NCBI GenBank assembly: GCA_030248215.1
Contig: JASANG010002449.1
Coordinates: 248,001-312,000 of the forward strand
Direction of reading: 5' to 3'
Length of the DNA: 64,000 nucleotides
DNA from: Enoplolaimus lenunculus
Taxonomy: Eukaryota; Nematoda; Enoplea; Enoplida; Thoracostomopsidae
The notes under the pieces are model-generated. The model searched no databases. It was given only the letters and a program-made list of their open reading frames with translations, and was not told where the DNA came from. Each line of letters begins with the position of its first letter. The first letter of the stretch is position 1. Of this stretch, positions 23,701 through 35,100 are shown one piece after another. The position numbers and the translations under genes are program-made.

Positions 23701-26700
23701 AACTATCAGTTGAACTGGACTCACATATTGATTGGATTTCAACGGAAACACTATCGTTGTGAAGACTTTCTTTGGTCGAAATTTCGGTTTCTGCTTGAGT
23801 AAGTTGAGTTCCAGATTCAGAATCGAATGCACTCTCTTGTGAAGCTTCCGCAGCTGGTTGAAGTTCGATTACATCCAGTTGAGATGTTGTTCGAGGTTCC
23901 GGTCGTGATATCGGCCTCGCTGAATAGGGTTGGTTGTCTTCTGGGTACCCTTCATTGACGGTGCTCAATGCCCGAGCTTCTTTAGCTGTGACGATAGAAA
24001 GTGATGATTCGGAACGCGAGGCGACAGCTTCGGATTGAGTAGAACCACAACTAGACTGTTGACTACTGTTGAGTTCAGAGTCACTTTCGATCTCTAAAAT
24101 TCCTGGACCTTTCAATGGCCAATGGCATCGCATTGTTGGCTCTAAATGTTTGTTTGCTTCTTCTTCTAAGTTGGAGCCTTGAGAATCTTCGATTCTCGAC
24201 AAGTGATTATTTGCAACTGTGTCTTGATTAATGATAAGAGTTGTAAGTTGTTCTTTCGTAGCAGTTGGTGTATCCGGTTTCGTTACTGAATAAATCTCTT
24301 TCTGCTGTTGGCGCGAATTTTGTGGAATGGCCTTGTCGGTTATATAAGGCGTAATTGTTTGTAAATATCGTTTTATGTCTGCCATATTTGTGTCTAAAGT
24401 TGTCGCAGTCTTCTTATACTCCATTGTTTCTAATGTTGGTTGTACGCTATAATTGCTATTATAATGTTTTTCCGTTTCCGTTATTTTTGAGTTAAAAGCA
24501 TCAAAAATTGCACGATCAACTCTGTCGTTAGACTTGTTGTTTGAAATTTTGCCGTTGTATGTGTTGTTTGTTTTAGAAACCGACTCAGCCGCTTCTGAAT
24601 TGCTGATTTGTTGTGTTTCGTTTCCGAAAATCATCACCATTTCACGGTTGGCATCAGGTCGGACGTTAGCAGCATTGAATTCGATGTGGTCCGTAGTTAA
24701 AATTTCAATGTTTTGTTTGGTGTTGTGATGTAATATTTGCAATGAATGCACAGCTGGTCTCAATATTTTACTGTTCAGTGCTTCGTTAAAGCACTGACAA
24801 GTTTGTTGTTCATTTGAACACTGCATAGGGAGTATTTGAGAAGGTAAAGCTGAAACGTGACCAGTGAAAACAGGTTCGGGAGGAGAGAGAATGACGTAGT
24901 TGTCGTCGTACTGTTTTGCTGTTTTATTTTGTTTCTTCGACAGTTGTTGGTTGCTAACATCGTTCACTTCGGTGGGCGAAGTGTAGAATGCATCGCACGA
25001 TGGTTGAACGCTGAGTGAAACAAAATTTGAGCACTGGTTGACTTCTGTGACTCCCATCGTTGTACGATTGCTCGCGATGTGTTTTGGTGTGACTTCAGAG
25101 CTTAGCCTGAAACTCGTTGGTTGATTCGCGCTTTGATCAGAGTAAATTTCAGTGTCCACATCAGAATTTGTATCGCCAGCTTGCCTACTGTGTGTCGACG
25201 TTGAAGTTTTCATGTGTTTGAGTAGAAATTTGAAATTGGGTTGATCGGCCGGTACGCCAGCGTGTGGCTCTTCGTTGAACGCTGCTACGTTTGTTGCTTT
25301 AAGCGTGCTAGTTGCAGTACGGTTTGAATGTAAGCTTTCGGTTGCGTTAGATACCGCAGTTGCATTGGTCCAACTACCTTGGGCACATTCAGCGCATAGT
25401 TTGTTGACGTTGGATTGAGTTGAACTGGAGTTGAAAATTTCCCTAAATGCTGGCGCTGGCTCACCGTCACCTTTGATTTCTATACGATTCTTCTGGTCAG
25501 CTGATTGGTCGTTACCATTGACGGATGCTTTCAGACAGTTTCCACGACACTGAACTACAGGTATGTTCATACTTGATATCAAATGATGTTTAGCGAGCAG
25601 CGACCATGGTAGGCTCATTGGCTGAGCGCACGAGCAACTCGTGTTCGGGTGGCCAAACACAGCACTTCGTTTTGAATGTGATCTCAATGACGAGTCGCTG
25701 TTTTCACCGGCTGCCGCTTGCCATTTCGCAATCGCATTGTTCGAAAGTTGTTCGATTTCGTTGAAAAATGAAGTTGCTGAATAATTGGACGATAGTTGTA
25801 GCTTGCTCGACCGAGATTTTGCGTTTTGTCGGTAGCTACTTGACGGATACTCAGAAACATTGGTGAGTTTATCACCGGAATTTAACATGTTGCTCCATAT
25901 TTGCGAGCTATTTTGTGTGATTGTTCTGGTCGAATTAGTTGTTTTTGAGGCGAAGTTATCGATGACAGATGTCTTTTCAACGCTGACTGGGATGGTTTGT
26001 GTTGCTGTGTTTGTCGAGCTTCGACGCTGCCATGCGAGCACTGACGATCGCCGACGTGTAACAGTTCCAGAGCAATTCATCATTTGATTGGCTGGTTTTT
26101 GACGGACATTTGAATTTTGATTGGCTGCTTGAGACACTATATTGGCGATTTGGCCGTAGGAATTGCTTGACTTCGTTGTAAGTGTAAGGTTGCATCTGAA
26201 AATATATACACGGGCAAATTCCAGAAAACTACTTTTAGCTCTGTGTATTCCAAATATAAGAAGGCAGGAAACGGGAATTGTCAAGTACATTTTTGTGTGA
26301 ATTTTTTGCTTTCGCTCACGTGGCGCGTGTACAGTTGGCGAAAAACTTTAACCACGACTTTTTCTATACTTGATTTTAGTGTAAATACTGGTCTGGACCT
26401 AAATAATAGTTATTTATTTTGAGTCAACACTGAGTTCCTCATTCATTGTTATTCGGTTATGGTCTGTTATGTATTTCCCAATTTGCCTTCTTATTTGTAC
26501 TCCTTCTTCTCGTATGTTATTATTGCCTGTGATTTAAAATTATTGAAGGATATAGAACGCGACAGCCTGTCTGATTGGAAGGAAAGTTAGAAGTGTTCCT
26601 ACTACACTAATCAATAAATGGGAAAGTGAATTTTTTGATTTATCAAGTTATCACTAGTGTAGTGAAAGTAAACAAGCACTAAATAAACTAAACTATATAT

Positions 26701-28357
26701 ACGTCTTTGAAGATACATTATATCTACTCTGACTAATCACAGTTTTTACACCCAGATTTATTTCGTCCAAAAAGCAGTTACGTACAGTCGTAACTAAAGA
26801 GTAATTGACACAGTCAAATTGATTATTTTGGACTCTATACATTCGCGGACATTGATAAGGGCAATAGAATTTTATTGATTCGGACTCAAAGTAAATTTCA
26901 TCGCATCTTACTTTTCCACTTTCCTATTTAGGTCGGTATGTATTACAGCTGGTCCAGCGGCGCCACTGTCACATACTATTCTTTTCTCGGATTGTGTATT
27001 GAAAACCGGGCCCATTTACTTTAAGGGGCGTCCAGCTTTCTGGACGGTTCATAAAAGAGTAGATTTAGATTCCAGATTACAATTTTTTGCTTAGACCTAG
27101 GCTTAGTAATACGCTTAATCTACAGTTACGCCCCTTAAAGTAACATTGGCCGAAAATCGATTGAAAGTATATTGTCAAAAATTGAATATTGCAACTTCAA
27201 TGCTTATCTTACGCTATTTCATAATTTTCCGTGTTGTTCAATAGCGTTTGTTTCGCAAGAATTTGTTCAAAATTATAGTTCATATCACATGGCGGCGTAA
27301 TAATCCAAGCAATTTTAACAAGTAACCGAACATAGCTGACGATAGGTCTGTTAGTTTTGGCCCAATTTACTACAGGATCCAACTTCGGTTTGACAAATAT
27401 TTGACAAGTTTCTGCTTCGCCGATTATTCCAGTTGATCGACTGATGCTGATACGTGAGACGTCAGTTGTTTTAATCTGAAATTTGAACAAAGTTCGATTC
27501 GTTGCGGATTTGGGCCCGTATGTAAAGATAAGCGGTGAAACGTTTTTCTGCGAGACTGCAATAGAGGCAAGTTTAAGCTTTTGACTATTTTTTTACTTTG
27601 GCTTAGTCTTACGTATTAGCTAATTCTTACGCATTAGGTTTAGGAACATGGTTATACTACTGTTACGGCGCTGTTCTATTCATTGTCCCAGGATTGTAGC
27701 AGCTGACAACTTTATCTGTGACTGATTATTTTGAGAATGTCCCAGCCTTTAAATGGAGTGCAAGCACACCCTCGCTATAGATTATGCCTTGAGCAATCGT
27801 TTGAAGTGTCTTCCTACCCAAAAATAATTTATGCGCTTTGCTGCATGGAGTATATTTATTGCGACTGTGAGCCATGCGCTAAATTTGCAACTATTGAGTC
27901 AATAGACAACGCGTTGTTAATTTAATGATTAATACACGATGCGCTTTACGCGGGCCTTCAAAGTTCTGTTATGCCGAGCGCCAATAGACGAGAAAAAGGG
28001 TGATTGAAACGCCTTTCAACTCAAAGTTCCGGCCTTTCAACTCAAAGTTCCGGGCGTAAATCCAACAAGCGCAACCGAAATTAAAGACATTCAAACGGGA
28101 AAGGCTTAAAAAACGCTAGTTGACTAAATTTGCATATCATACATTACCACAAGACACAAAGCTTAAGTTAAACTAAACAGTTGCGTATGTCTAAATTTTA
28201 CCTTAAATACAAGACTGAAACTCCGTTTTGGGTTTCGCAGTTCAATGTATGTCTTATTGGCTTTGGAATAAAAAATATTTGACGAATAGATCACATTAAA
28301 GTCTAGCACATGGTCCTTAGGATGAACTAGAACGCCGCTATCAATGTGCATTTTCAC
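17776..28357 (-). CDS. MSP (VAP-like) domain protein with ~1,700-residue disordered tail
   Basis: Exons (5'->3'): 28357-28202, 27475-27213, 26195-22241, 21565-~21195, ~20372-20123, 19065-18957, 18476-18270, 17921-17776. Phases agree except at the exon 4/5 join, which needs a GC-AG intron or a missed exon. Exons 1-2 encode an MSP fold: the YIELRNP strand, FKIKTT and the STGIIG turn align with LRNPS, FKVKTT and NSGII of VAPA/VAPB. VAP proteins sit on the ER and bind FFAT peptides; the KTT here matches part of that pocket, but the later Lys/Met pair of VAP is not evident. The remainder, mostly one 3,955-bp exon, is Ser/Thr/Asn/Gln-rich with few hydrophobic stretches, so probably disordered. It ends in a short basic helix (GKGIRSLFKANRKK). 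No transmembrane segment is seen. The domain call is fairly sure; the function is unknown. Confidence 0.78.
19275..19667. mobile_element. hAT-type MITE in MSP-gene intron 5
   Basis: A 393-bp element begins CAGGGTGCGACCGGATAT and ends CCGGTCGCACCCTG. Its 8-bp duplications are perfect (CTGGCTGG at 19267-19274 and 19668-19675). This is a variant subfamily with CCGGATATCCGG at the termini. Noncoding. Confidence 0.9.
19785..19975. mobile_element. TTAGGC-bearing MITE, copy in MSP-gene intron 5
   Basis: Starts at GGCCAATGTATGGAAC and ends at GGTCTTTACATTAGCC. It contains TATTATAAGCATATTCC, degenerate CCTAAG hexamers and, near the right end, CTCTATTGCAGTCCCAC followed by AAAAACGTTCCGC. These blocks recur in the same order in the other copies. 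Confidence 0.75.
20405..20610. mobile_element. TTAGGC-bearing MITE, opposite orientation (MSP-gene intron 4)
   Basis: Runs from CCGGCCCAAGCATAGAACAG to CATGCATGGGCCC with GGCTTAGG/CTTAGG hexamers inside. A further internal fragment lies at about 20860-20960, again in intron 4. The left end lies about 35 bp upstream of exon 5, which may be why that acceptor is hard to place. Confidence 0.6.
27008..27165. mobile_element. TTAGGC-bearing MITE in MSP-gene intron 2
   Basis: GGCCCATTTACTTTAAGG at the left and AAAGTAACATTGGCC at the right form an imperfect inverted repeat. Internal AGGCTTAG hexamers are few. Flanking octamers GAAAACCG and GAAAATCG could be a target duplication with one mismatch. Confidence 0.6.
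27506..27692. mobile_element. TTAGGC-bearing MITE in MSP-gene intron 1 side
   Basis: Starts GGGCCCGTATGTAAAGA and carries AAACGTTTTTCTG and GAGACTGCAATAGAGG. Internal blocks of GGCTTAG and ATTAGG follow, and the right end reads TTCTATTCATTGTCCC. The order of blocks is the reverse complement of the 19785 copy. It lies in intron 1 just upstream of exon 2. Confidence 0.65.
28012..28053. repeat. Short tandem duplication in MSP-gene intron 1
   Basis: CCTTTCAACTCAAAGTTCCG is present twice in direct, adjacent copies. No function is suggested. Confidence 0.85.
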
Positions 28358-28599
28358 GCTGTTGTTTTTATAATGATAAGTTAAGCCAAGTTATTCAACT
28401 TTGAAGAGCAAGCTTAAACAGTGGAAATCAAGTATTCTATGAACAGAATGTTTAAGCATGAATATGACTGCCAAGGATATTTAAGCGAGAAGAACGTATT
28501 GTAATTATATATAATACTCAATGATTTTTTAATATTCTATGTCTGTATTTATAGTAGGGGATTAAACTAGCTTAATCACGTTAGATGCTGAATATGCAC

Positions 28600-29052
28600 C
28601 AGGGTACAACCACAGGTCTGCTTCCGGCTCCAGCAGAAAATCGACCTCCGACTCCGGTAACATTTTTGCCGGATGTTTTGGCATACAACACTTGTATAGT
28701 TTGATGTGTTTGGCTATATAAGTTTTGGTACAATTTTAAGAACAAATCGTCGGGATATTTTAAAAAGTTAACCTACAACCAAAATTTTTTTGCTTTATGG
28801 ATAATTGCTATGAAATTAACAAATTTAACATTGTTTAGGCTACATAATTTCGCGGCATCTCTGTCTCTGGCAAGCAATATTGACCTCCGGCTCCGGAATG
28901 TTCACCTCCGTTTGCATAATGCACCAATTGAACAAATTTCTTTGATAATGCTGTCGGTCAATCCATCAACAATGTTTGTGGTAAATAGGGTACAACTGAA
29001 GCTCTGCTTCTGGAAGAAAATCGAGATGCTCTTTGGTAGTCTACATGCTTAT
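28600..29052. mobile_element. Degraded hAT MITE fragments, CCGGCTCCGG subfamily
   Basis: CAGGGTACAACC at 28600 begins a copy with CTTCCGGCTCC and ACCTCCGGCTCCGGAA near its two ends; its right boundary near 28915-28925 is unclear. A second, truncated start (AGGGTACAACTGAAG) lies at about 28988. I find no convincing target duplication for either. Confidence 0.6.
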
Positions 29053-30158
29053 CAGGGTGCAACAAGGGGTGAAAAATACCGGACCCGGAGGTCAACAAAA
29101 CTTGTAGAAGCCTGAGGTGATGCGAAATTATGTTATTAATTTGTTCAATTTGTTAATTTTAGCCACAAATCTGTAATGTGTTGTTATATCGTTTGGTTTT
29201 ACGCTTATTTTTAACGAAATCTAGGCAATTGTTTTCTCAAAATGATCAACGTATAACACAGGGGCTTCCCATTTTCCAAGGTGGAAAAGCATTGGCCACG
29301 AGTGCATCGCAGCCACTCCTGTATTACGGCTGAGAATCCGCAGATTTGGTAGGAAAAATCACAACCATAATTTTGGCTGGGAAAACTGGCAAAAATGAAA
29401 AATTCAGACGCCTGGATATTCCTTAGTTCGGCACGAAAAGTTAGAGGTTTAAGCGAGGTTCGGAAATCAGGAAAAGTTAAACGTATAGGTTTTCTCTAGG
29501 TCTGGTAGGTTTGTAATCGATTGGTAGCTTTGTCTGAAAAATAGGGATGTGTGGTTCAGTTAAAAAATGGAAAATTCATGCAAAGTTATATGATTCTTTG
29601 GCTTGATAGGAAATGATAGAGGTGTAGGCGAGTTTTGGGAAACCGGAAAACTAAACGTTAAATTTTCCCTGGCCTGATAGGGAAGGAGCAGTTTGCTTTG
29701 TCTGGCCGTAAAATTAGGATGTGTGGTTCGGTTCGGTCATCGCTTGATTGTATAAGGTTGTGTAGAGAAAATCTGACGCATAGGTTTTATTTTGAAAACG
29801 GGAAAAGTGGTAAATTTAAAACGTATAGAATTCAGGCACTTTTTAGTTCCCCACATAGGAAAAGTTACCCCCGCCACAACTTTTCACGTATATTAAAACA
29901 AATTGTAGGAACTCCTGGCGATTTGAAGGGATACTAAGCAGGATGTGGGGCCGCCCCTCCCTTCCACCCACAATGAAAAACTTCCCTCCGCCTCATTCTT
30001 TCACGTTTATTAAGACAAATTATGGTACCGCTGGCGATAGGTTTTTCCTACCGAACCAGGGAATATCCAATCCAGGCTTATTATAAATTTTCCCCTTTTC
30101 CAGTTATCTTAGCCAGAGGTCAGTTTTCTGCCGGACCCAAAGCTCCTATTGTACCCTG
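29053..30158. mobile_element. Long hAT-family element (1.1 kb) with nested insertion
   Basis: Starts CAGGGTGCAACAAGG and ends ATTGTACCCTG, with perfect 8-bp duplications ATGCTTAT (29045-29052 and 30159-30166). The first ~200 bp match the 17098-17466 copy read on the other strand. The middle, from about 29262 (CAGGGGCTTCCC) to about 30105, is foreign to the family. It contains diverged ~167-bp tandem units, for example AGGGATGTGTGGTTC near 29542 and AGGATGTGTGGTTC near 29716. So the element appears to have received a secondary insertion. No coding capacity. Confidence 0.8.
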
Positions 30159-30274
30159 ATGCTTATATTTAGCGCAAAGCAGAGTCCATGGAAGCTCGCA
30201 GATATACTGAATGCTTCAGCCCTAATCAAGTCTAAAACTTTATTTCTATTTAATCTTAAATAAGATGATCAATG

Positions 30275-30430
30275 TATGGAGCTGGGCCGTAGTAGTATAA
30301 GCGTATTCCTAAGCCAAAGCGTAAGAATGTGCTTATACCTAAGCCTAAGCAAAAAATTAGTCTAAAGCTCATAGCGCATGCTATTGCAGTCCCGCAAAAC
30401 AAGGTTTCCTGGTCATATACATGGGTCAAC
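30275..30430. mobile_element. TTAGGC-bearing MITE
   Basis: Starts ATCAATGTATGGAGC and has GTAGTATAAGCGTATTCC, then TAAGCC-like hexamers. It ends with CTATTGCAGTCCCGCA and AAGGTTTCCTGGTCATATACATGGG. Same block order as the 19785 copy. Confidence 0.7.
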
Positions 30431-32090
30431 ATAATATATAAGCTAGAGGCTCATATATAATTACAAAAGAAAATATGTTTTTATCAGTTTAGTTGCATGT
30501 TAATAATATACTCAAATAGATCGTAAAACCCGTCCATATATTTGGCAAATTACAGAACTGACCTGCGATATGCATTTTTAAGAAGAAAATTACGTTATAG
30601 TTGTGCTAATGAAGTCTGCAAAACTGTAAGAATCACAACTAAATTAGCCATATCCTATATAACAAAATGTACGGATTTCAGGGTGCCATTGTTCTGGTTT
30701 GGTCTTTTGCAATAAATTAAACGTCACATCAAAAGAACACATCATACTTGAAATATCACAGTAGTATACATATTTGTAACAATGGCAAAGAAAATAAGTA
30801 TTTATACTCCCCATACATTTGAGCTTAGGCTTTACGAAAAGACTTTACACCATTTTCAGCTTCGTAAAAACAATAAGTCACTTTAAGAACGTTCGGTAGC
30901 AATGTTTTTCTACTTTATCTGGCTTAAGATCTAAATATTTTTGTGCTAATTATTCATACGAACGATTAATAGTAATACAGCGAAGCTACATTAGATATAA
31001 ACAAATTCCAAACAGAACTAATTAGCTTGCTTGGCTTCAATAAACCACATTGTCTAGATACTAATTAGAATTTTTCCATTTAAACATTTCGAAAAGGTGC
31101 GTAGTCCTGACTTTATTATACTTACTTTAACGAAGTGTAGATTTCTCGACCAATGTAACTTTGAGGGCCGTAACAGTACTATAATAAGCACATTCCTAAT
31201 TAACAAAGGTGTGTGTTACTCCTGCGACTATATATTAGCTCTGAAAGAAAAAGTTAACTGGTATATATCAAATAATGCAAGAATCTGTCTCTTCTTGTAC
31301 AACATCGCGAATCTGCACGTTTCAATACACAGCTTCACACAAAATTAGACGAACAGTTCAATAAAATATAGATCCCAAAACCAATAAAATTTAAATTTAT
31401 AACCAGAGACTGTATTACAAACCAGAATGGTCACAAAACTAACTTGCCTGTCATAGTGATTTCCAAAATCCGTACTCTAGCACATTTTTTGCCCACTGTA
31501 GCTCAATAAGTCTGCTGCAACAACTCGTACGCAAATATTATTTTTGTTCTAATTAATTTTATAACAAAAAGATTGTTGCAGCTGCGAATTTAGTGCAAAC
31601 CTATCGACTTGTGCATGGGAAAAAATGCTACACGGCGAAAATATAGTTAGGTGACGATTACACATTGCATAGCAACAAAAATCTATACGCATTATAGCGT
31701 ATAATGCTTATTTGTTATTCGCTACACTACTGCAAAATGCAAAGATGTTTTCCTGATTTCTTAACGCATCCGTTCTCAACACAACATTTTTACAGTTTCT
31801 ATTCAAAAGACAATATTAATCAGGGTCAATATCGGAACTTGCGCTACACGCTGTTCGTGTGCGATATCCCTCGGCAACGCACGGTGACGAGCTGCGCTAC
31901 ACCACAAGTACCACCCTAATACTGGAAAATATAGTATGATCAATTCTCAAAAAACGTCAATTCGAAACTCGCAGCAACAATACTGTATCGAAATATTAAC
32001 ATCCACAGAGGATTCAAGACATGCGTAAATGTCAACACTCTTCCAATTCATTCAATGCCAGGAAGATGGAAACTATCCGTCACAACTATC
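30431..32090. other. Noncoding interval 3' of the GMAP-210 gene
   Basis: AT-rich sequence with only chance frames. I recognise no gene or repeat family here. Confidence 0.5.
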
Positions 32091-32096
32091 TTTAAT
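32091..32096 (-). terminator. Candidate poly(A) signal ATTAAA for GMAP-210
   Basis: ATTAAA on the minus strand lies about 57 bp past the TGA stop at 32153. Plausible position for cleavage, not proven. Confidence 0.35.
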
Positions 32097-32152
32097 CGCA
32101 AACATCCCATTTTCACCGTACACCCCGAGAAGACAACGCCATCAAAACTGGC

Positions 32153-35100
32153 TCATGTTAATTCGGTCTCAGGTTCAAGTGCTTGTTTGACAATATCGGC
32201 TGTGGACGTTAATAACGGCCGCGGACCATAGGTCCCAGGACTGACTTGTGAGGGCTGATATGCAGTGCCAGTGCGTGATGCTGTAACCGTGCGAGCATCA
32301 GAAGACGAAAAAGTCGGTAGGAATACGTCGCTTGGTGCTGGTAACGAGCTAAAATATGGCACGCAAAAATGAAGTTTTGAGTAAATGGATGGTCCTTCAT
32401 AAAAAGTTATTTATTTAGGCAGTCCTATCTACGAGATTCCAGTCAAGATAATAAATTTTCACACTAGTGATTTCATATCCATAGCTTCGACCACTTTATC
32501 AAAACATTGATGACACCTGTTGTTTAAAATTACTACTCCAAGAAATAAAGCATGAAGTATAAACGTCACCAGTATACAAAATAACGCTGGCAGTAAAGTT
32601 CATCAATACTTCGAACCTTTCGGATCCAAGTCGTGTACGCTGCATAGTATCAATAAGTGTTGTGGTGTTTCGCTTTCCTGCAGAAGGTCGTAACGGTGCG
32701 CCGGCACTAATTCCAGTAGAGGCATGTGCAACTTCTGACAAATACTGGCCAACGGGTAATTCAACTGGAGGTGGAGCAGGCGTTGACTCACGATCAAGGA
32801 ATTTGATAAATTCTCGTGCGAGAGACTAAAATAAATAGTGAAAATGATGAATTCACAAATGGTAACCAAAATGAAAATCGAAGCAATGACTTTGTTATTT
32901 GCACAGGCAAACCATTACTACTAAATTATTATTGAGTTAAATAAATTAGTCAAAACTATAACTTTATTATTGCTCAGTAATGCAAAAAACTTAAACCTTA
33001 TTTATACAAAAAAGCCATGCAAATGCTTTTAAATATACAGTATATGCTTCTATTCAAATTTTACAAGCTACTTGACTAAAAACATTACTATAAAATCTTT
33101 CTACTTCGGCACGTACTTCAAAATAATAAGAATTACAGTCTTTTATTGGTTGCCTACCTCTTGTTGAGCTGCTTTATGGCGTAATTTAGCGCTATCGCTA
33201 CCAGTTGTTGACTGAGACCCGCCTCCAGTTAGAAAACTGAACCAACCACTCGCAGCGCTTCCAGTAGCCTGAAACATAAAACAAAACTCGGCATTTTAAA
33301 ATGTAACGCGCTGCAATGTTGCAGAATGCTTTCCAAAATTACATCAACTATCAAATAACTGTACGTGCACAGTCGTAGCCGAAAAAACGTTTGAAATGCA
33401 CGCTAAAAAATTTAAAGTGGGCATTGGGCCATATACTGCCATCCACTTGTTGCGGATAACGCGTTATTAATGTATACAAACAAAAAATATAGACAAGGTA
33501 TTGGTTATTGATTGATATATTTGCACACATATTTTGTAGTTATACATCAGAAAATTACCACCTTTTTGACGCACAAAATGTCTACTGTGCTAACTACTTG
33601 TTGTGAATGGTTCCGACAAAATCCTAACCACGCTTTTTGATATGCAACATAAATGGAGTATCCCACAATACCTTTTTAAAATCGGCATCTGTAAATCCAA
33701 GAACTCCTCCGATCAAATGAACAATGTCGGGTTTTTGGTCATTTGAGCAAATTAAATAACCGACAAATAAATTTTTCAGCAGCTCTCTAAAATCACCAAA
33801 CTATCGGTAACTATATTTTAAACATGACATATTGGACACAATACTGTAAATGTCAAACAAGTTGTCGCCGTTTGTATCACCGTTTTCACTTCGAAAACTT
33901 AATTAAAAATTCGGACGTAATGTTAAAAAATCCTGGGAACAAAATCATACTGCTAAAAGACATATTCGATGCTCTCAACCAGTCGTAGTGGGACTACATT
34001 TATTGAGCGAAGCTCGAACACACGTAAGCAATTAAGGTAATATGCAAATTAGTTATTAGCTAACTATTCATTTATCGGTTTTGGAGGTTTGTAAGCAATT
34101 TCCTCAGATTCTTCGCACCCAAAAACCCTTCAGCCACCCTATAATTTTTGGAGTAATTTAAAAAGTCCTAATTTTGTCTTGTCGATTAAGCTAATATGCA
34201 AATTACTATTAGCTAACTATTCAGTTATCGGTTTTGGAGGTTTGTAAACAATTTATTCAGATTCCTCGCACCCAAAAACCTTCAGTGAACCCTAAAAATT
34301 ATTGAAATAATTTAAAAAGTCCTAGTTTTGTCTTGTCAGTTAAGCTAATATGCAAATTAGTTATTAACTAACTATTCAATTATCGGTTTTGGATGTTTGT
34401 AAACTATTTATTCAAATTCCATGCACCTAAAAACCCTTTAGTGCTGAAATTATATTGCTTTTAACCTTAATAATTAGTGAAATATTGTAAAAAGTCCTAA
34501 TTTTGGCTTATAACCTATGCTAATATGCAAATGATCTATTAGCTAACTGCTCAATCATCGGTTTTGGAGGTTTGTAGACAGTCTACGCAGATTCCTCGCA
34601 CCCAAAACCCTTTAATGCTAAAATTAGATTGCTTCTAACTGTAATAATTAGTGAAATATTGTGGAAAGTACTAATTTAGGCTTAATTAATTATGCAAATT
34701 AGACTGTAGCTAATAAACGGCTTAAAATTTTAAAACCCCAATGCGAGGTTAACACCCCAGGGTAATTGGCTTTCAAACAAAAAAAAGTTTATCAAAATCG
34801 GTTCAGCCGTTCCTGAGATTCTTTTCGGACGGACAGACGGACGGGCGGACATCCACCTTTTGACCCCCAAGCACAAAACATAAAACGCTTCGCGAAACTC
34901 CGAGCTTCGCCCGGAGTTTCGCTTCGCTCAATAAAGGTTATATGAGATACACTTACTTATCAACTTTATCTCCTTGACTCCGTTGAGCTGCTGCCAAATT
35001 CTTTTTGAGACTGGAAATGTCGGTTTCTAATGTGTCAACTGAAGCACAGTTAGATCTGCTTTAAGCTAAATGGCGGGTAATCTAACGTGAGATATTTTAT

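Noticed and set aside
22299-24728. Several + strand frames with hydrophobic translations
   Set aside because: Antisense of the 3.9-kb exon of the MSP-domain gene.
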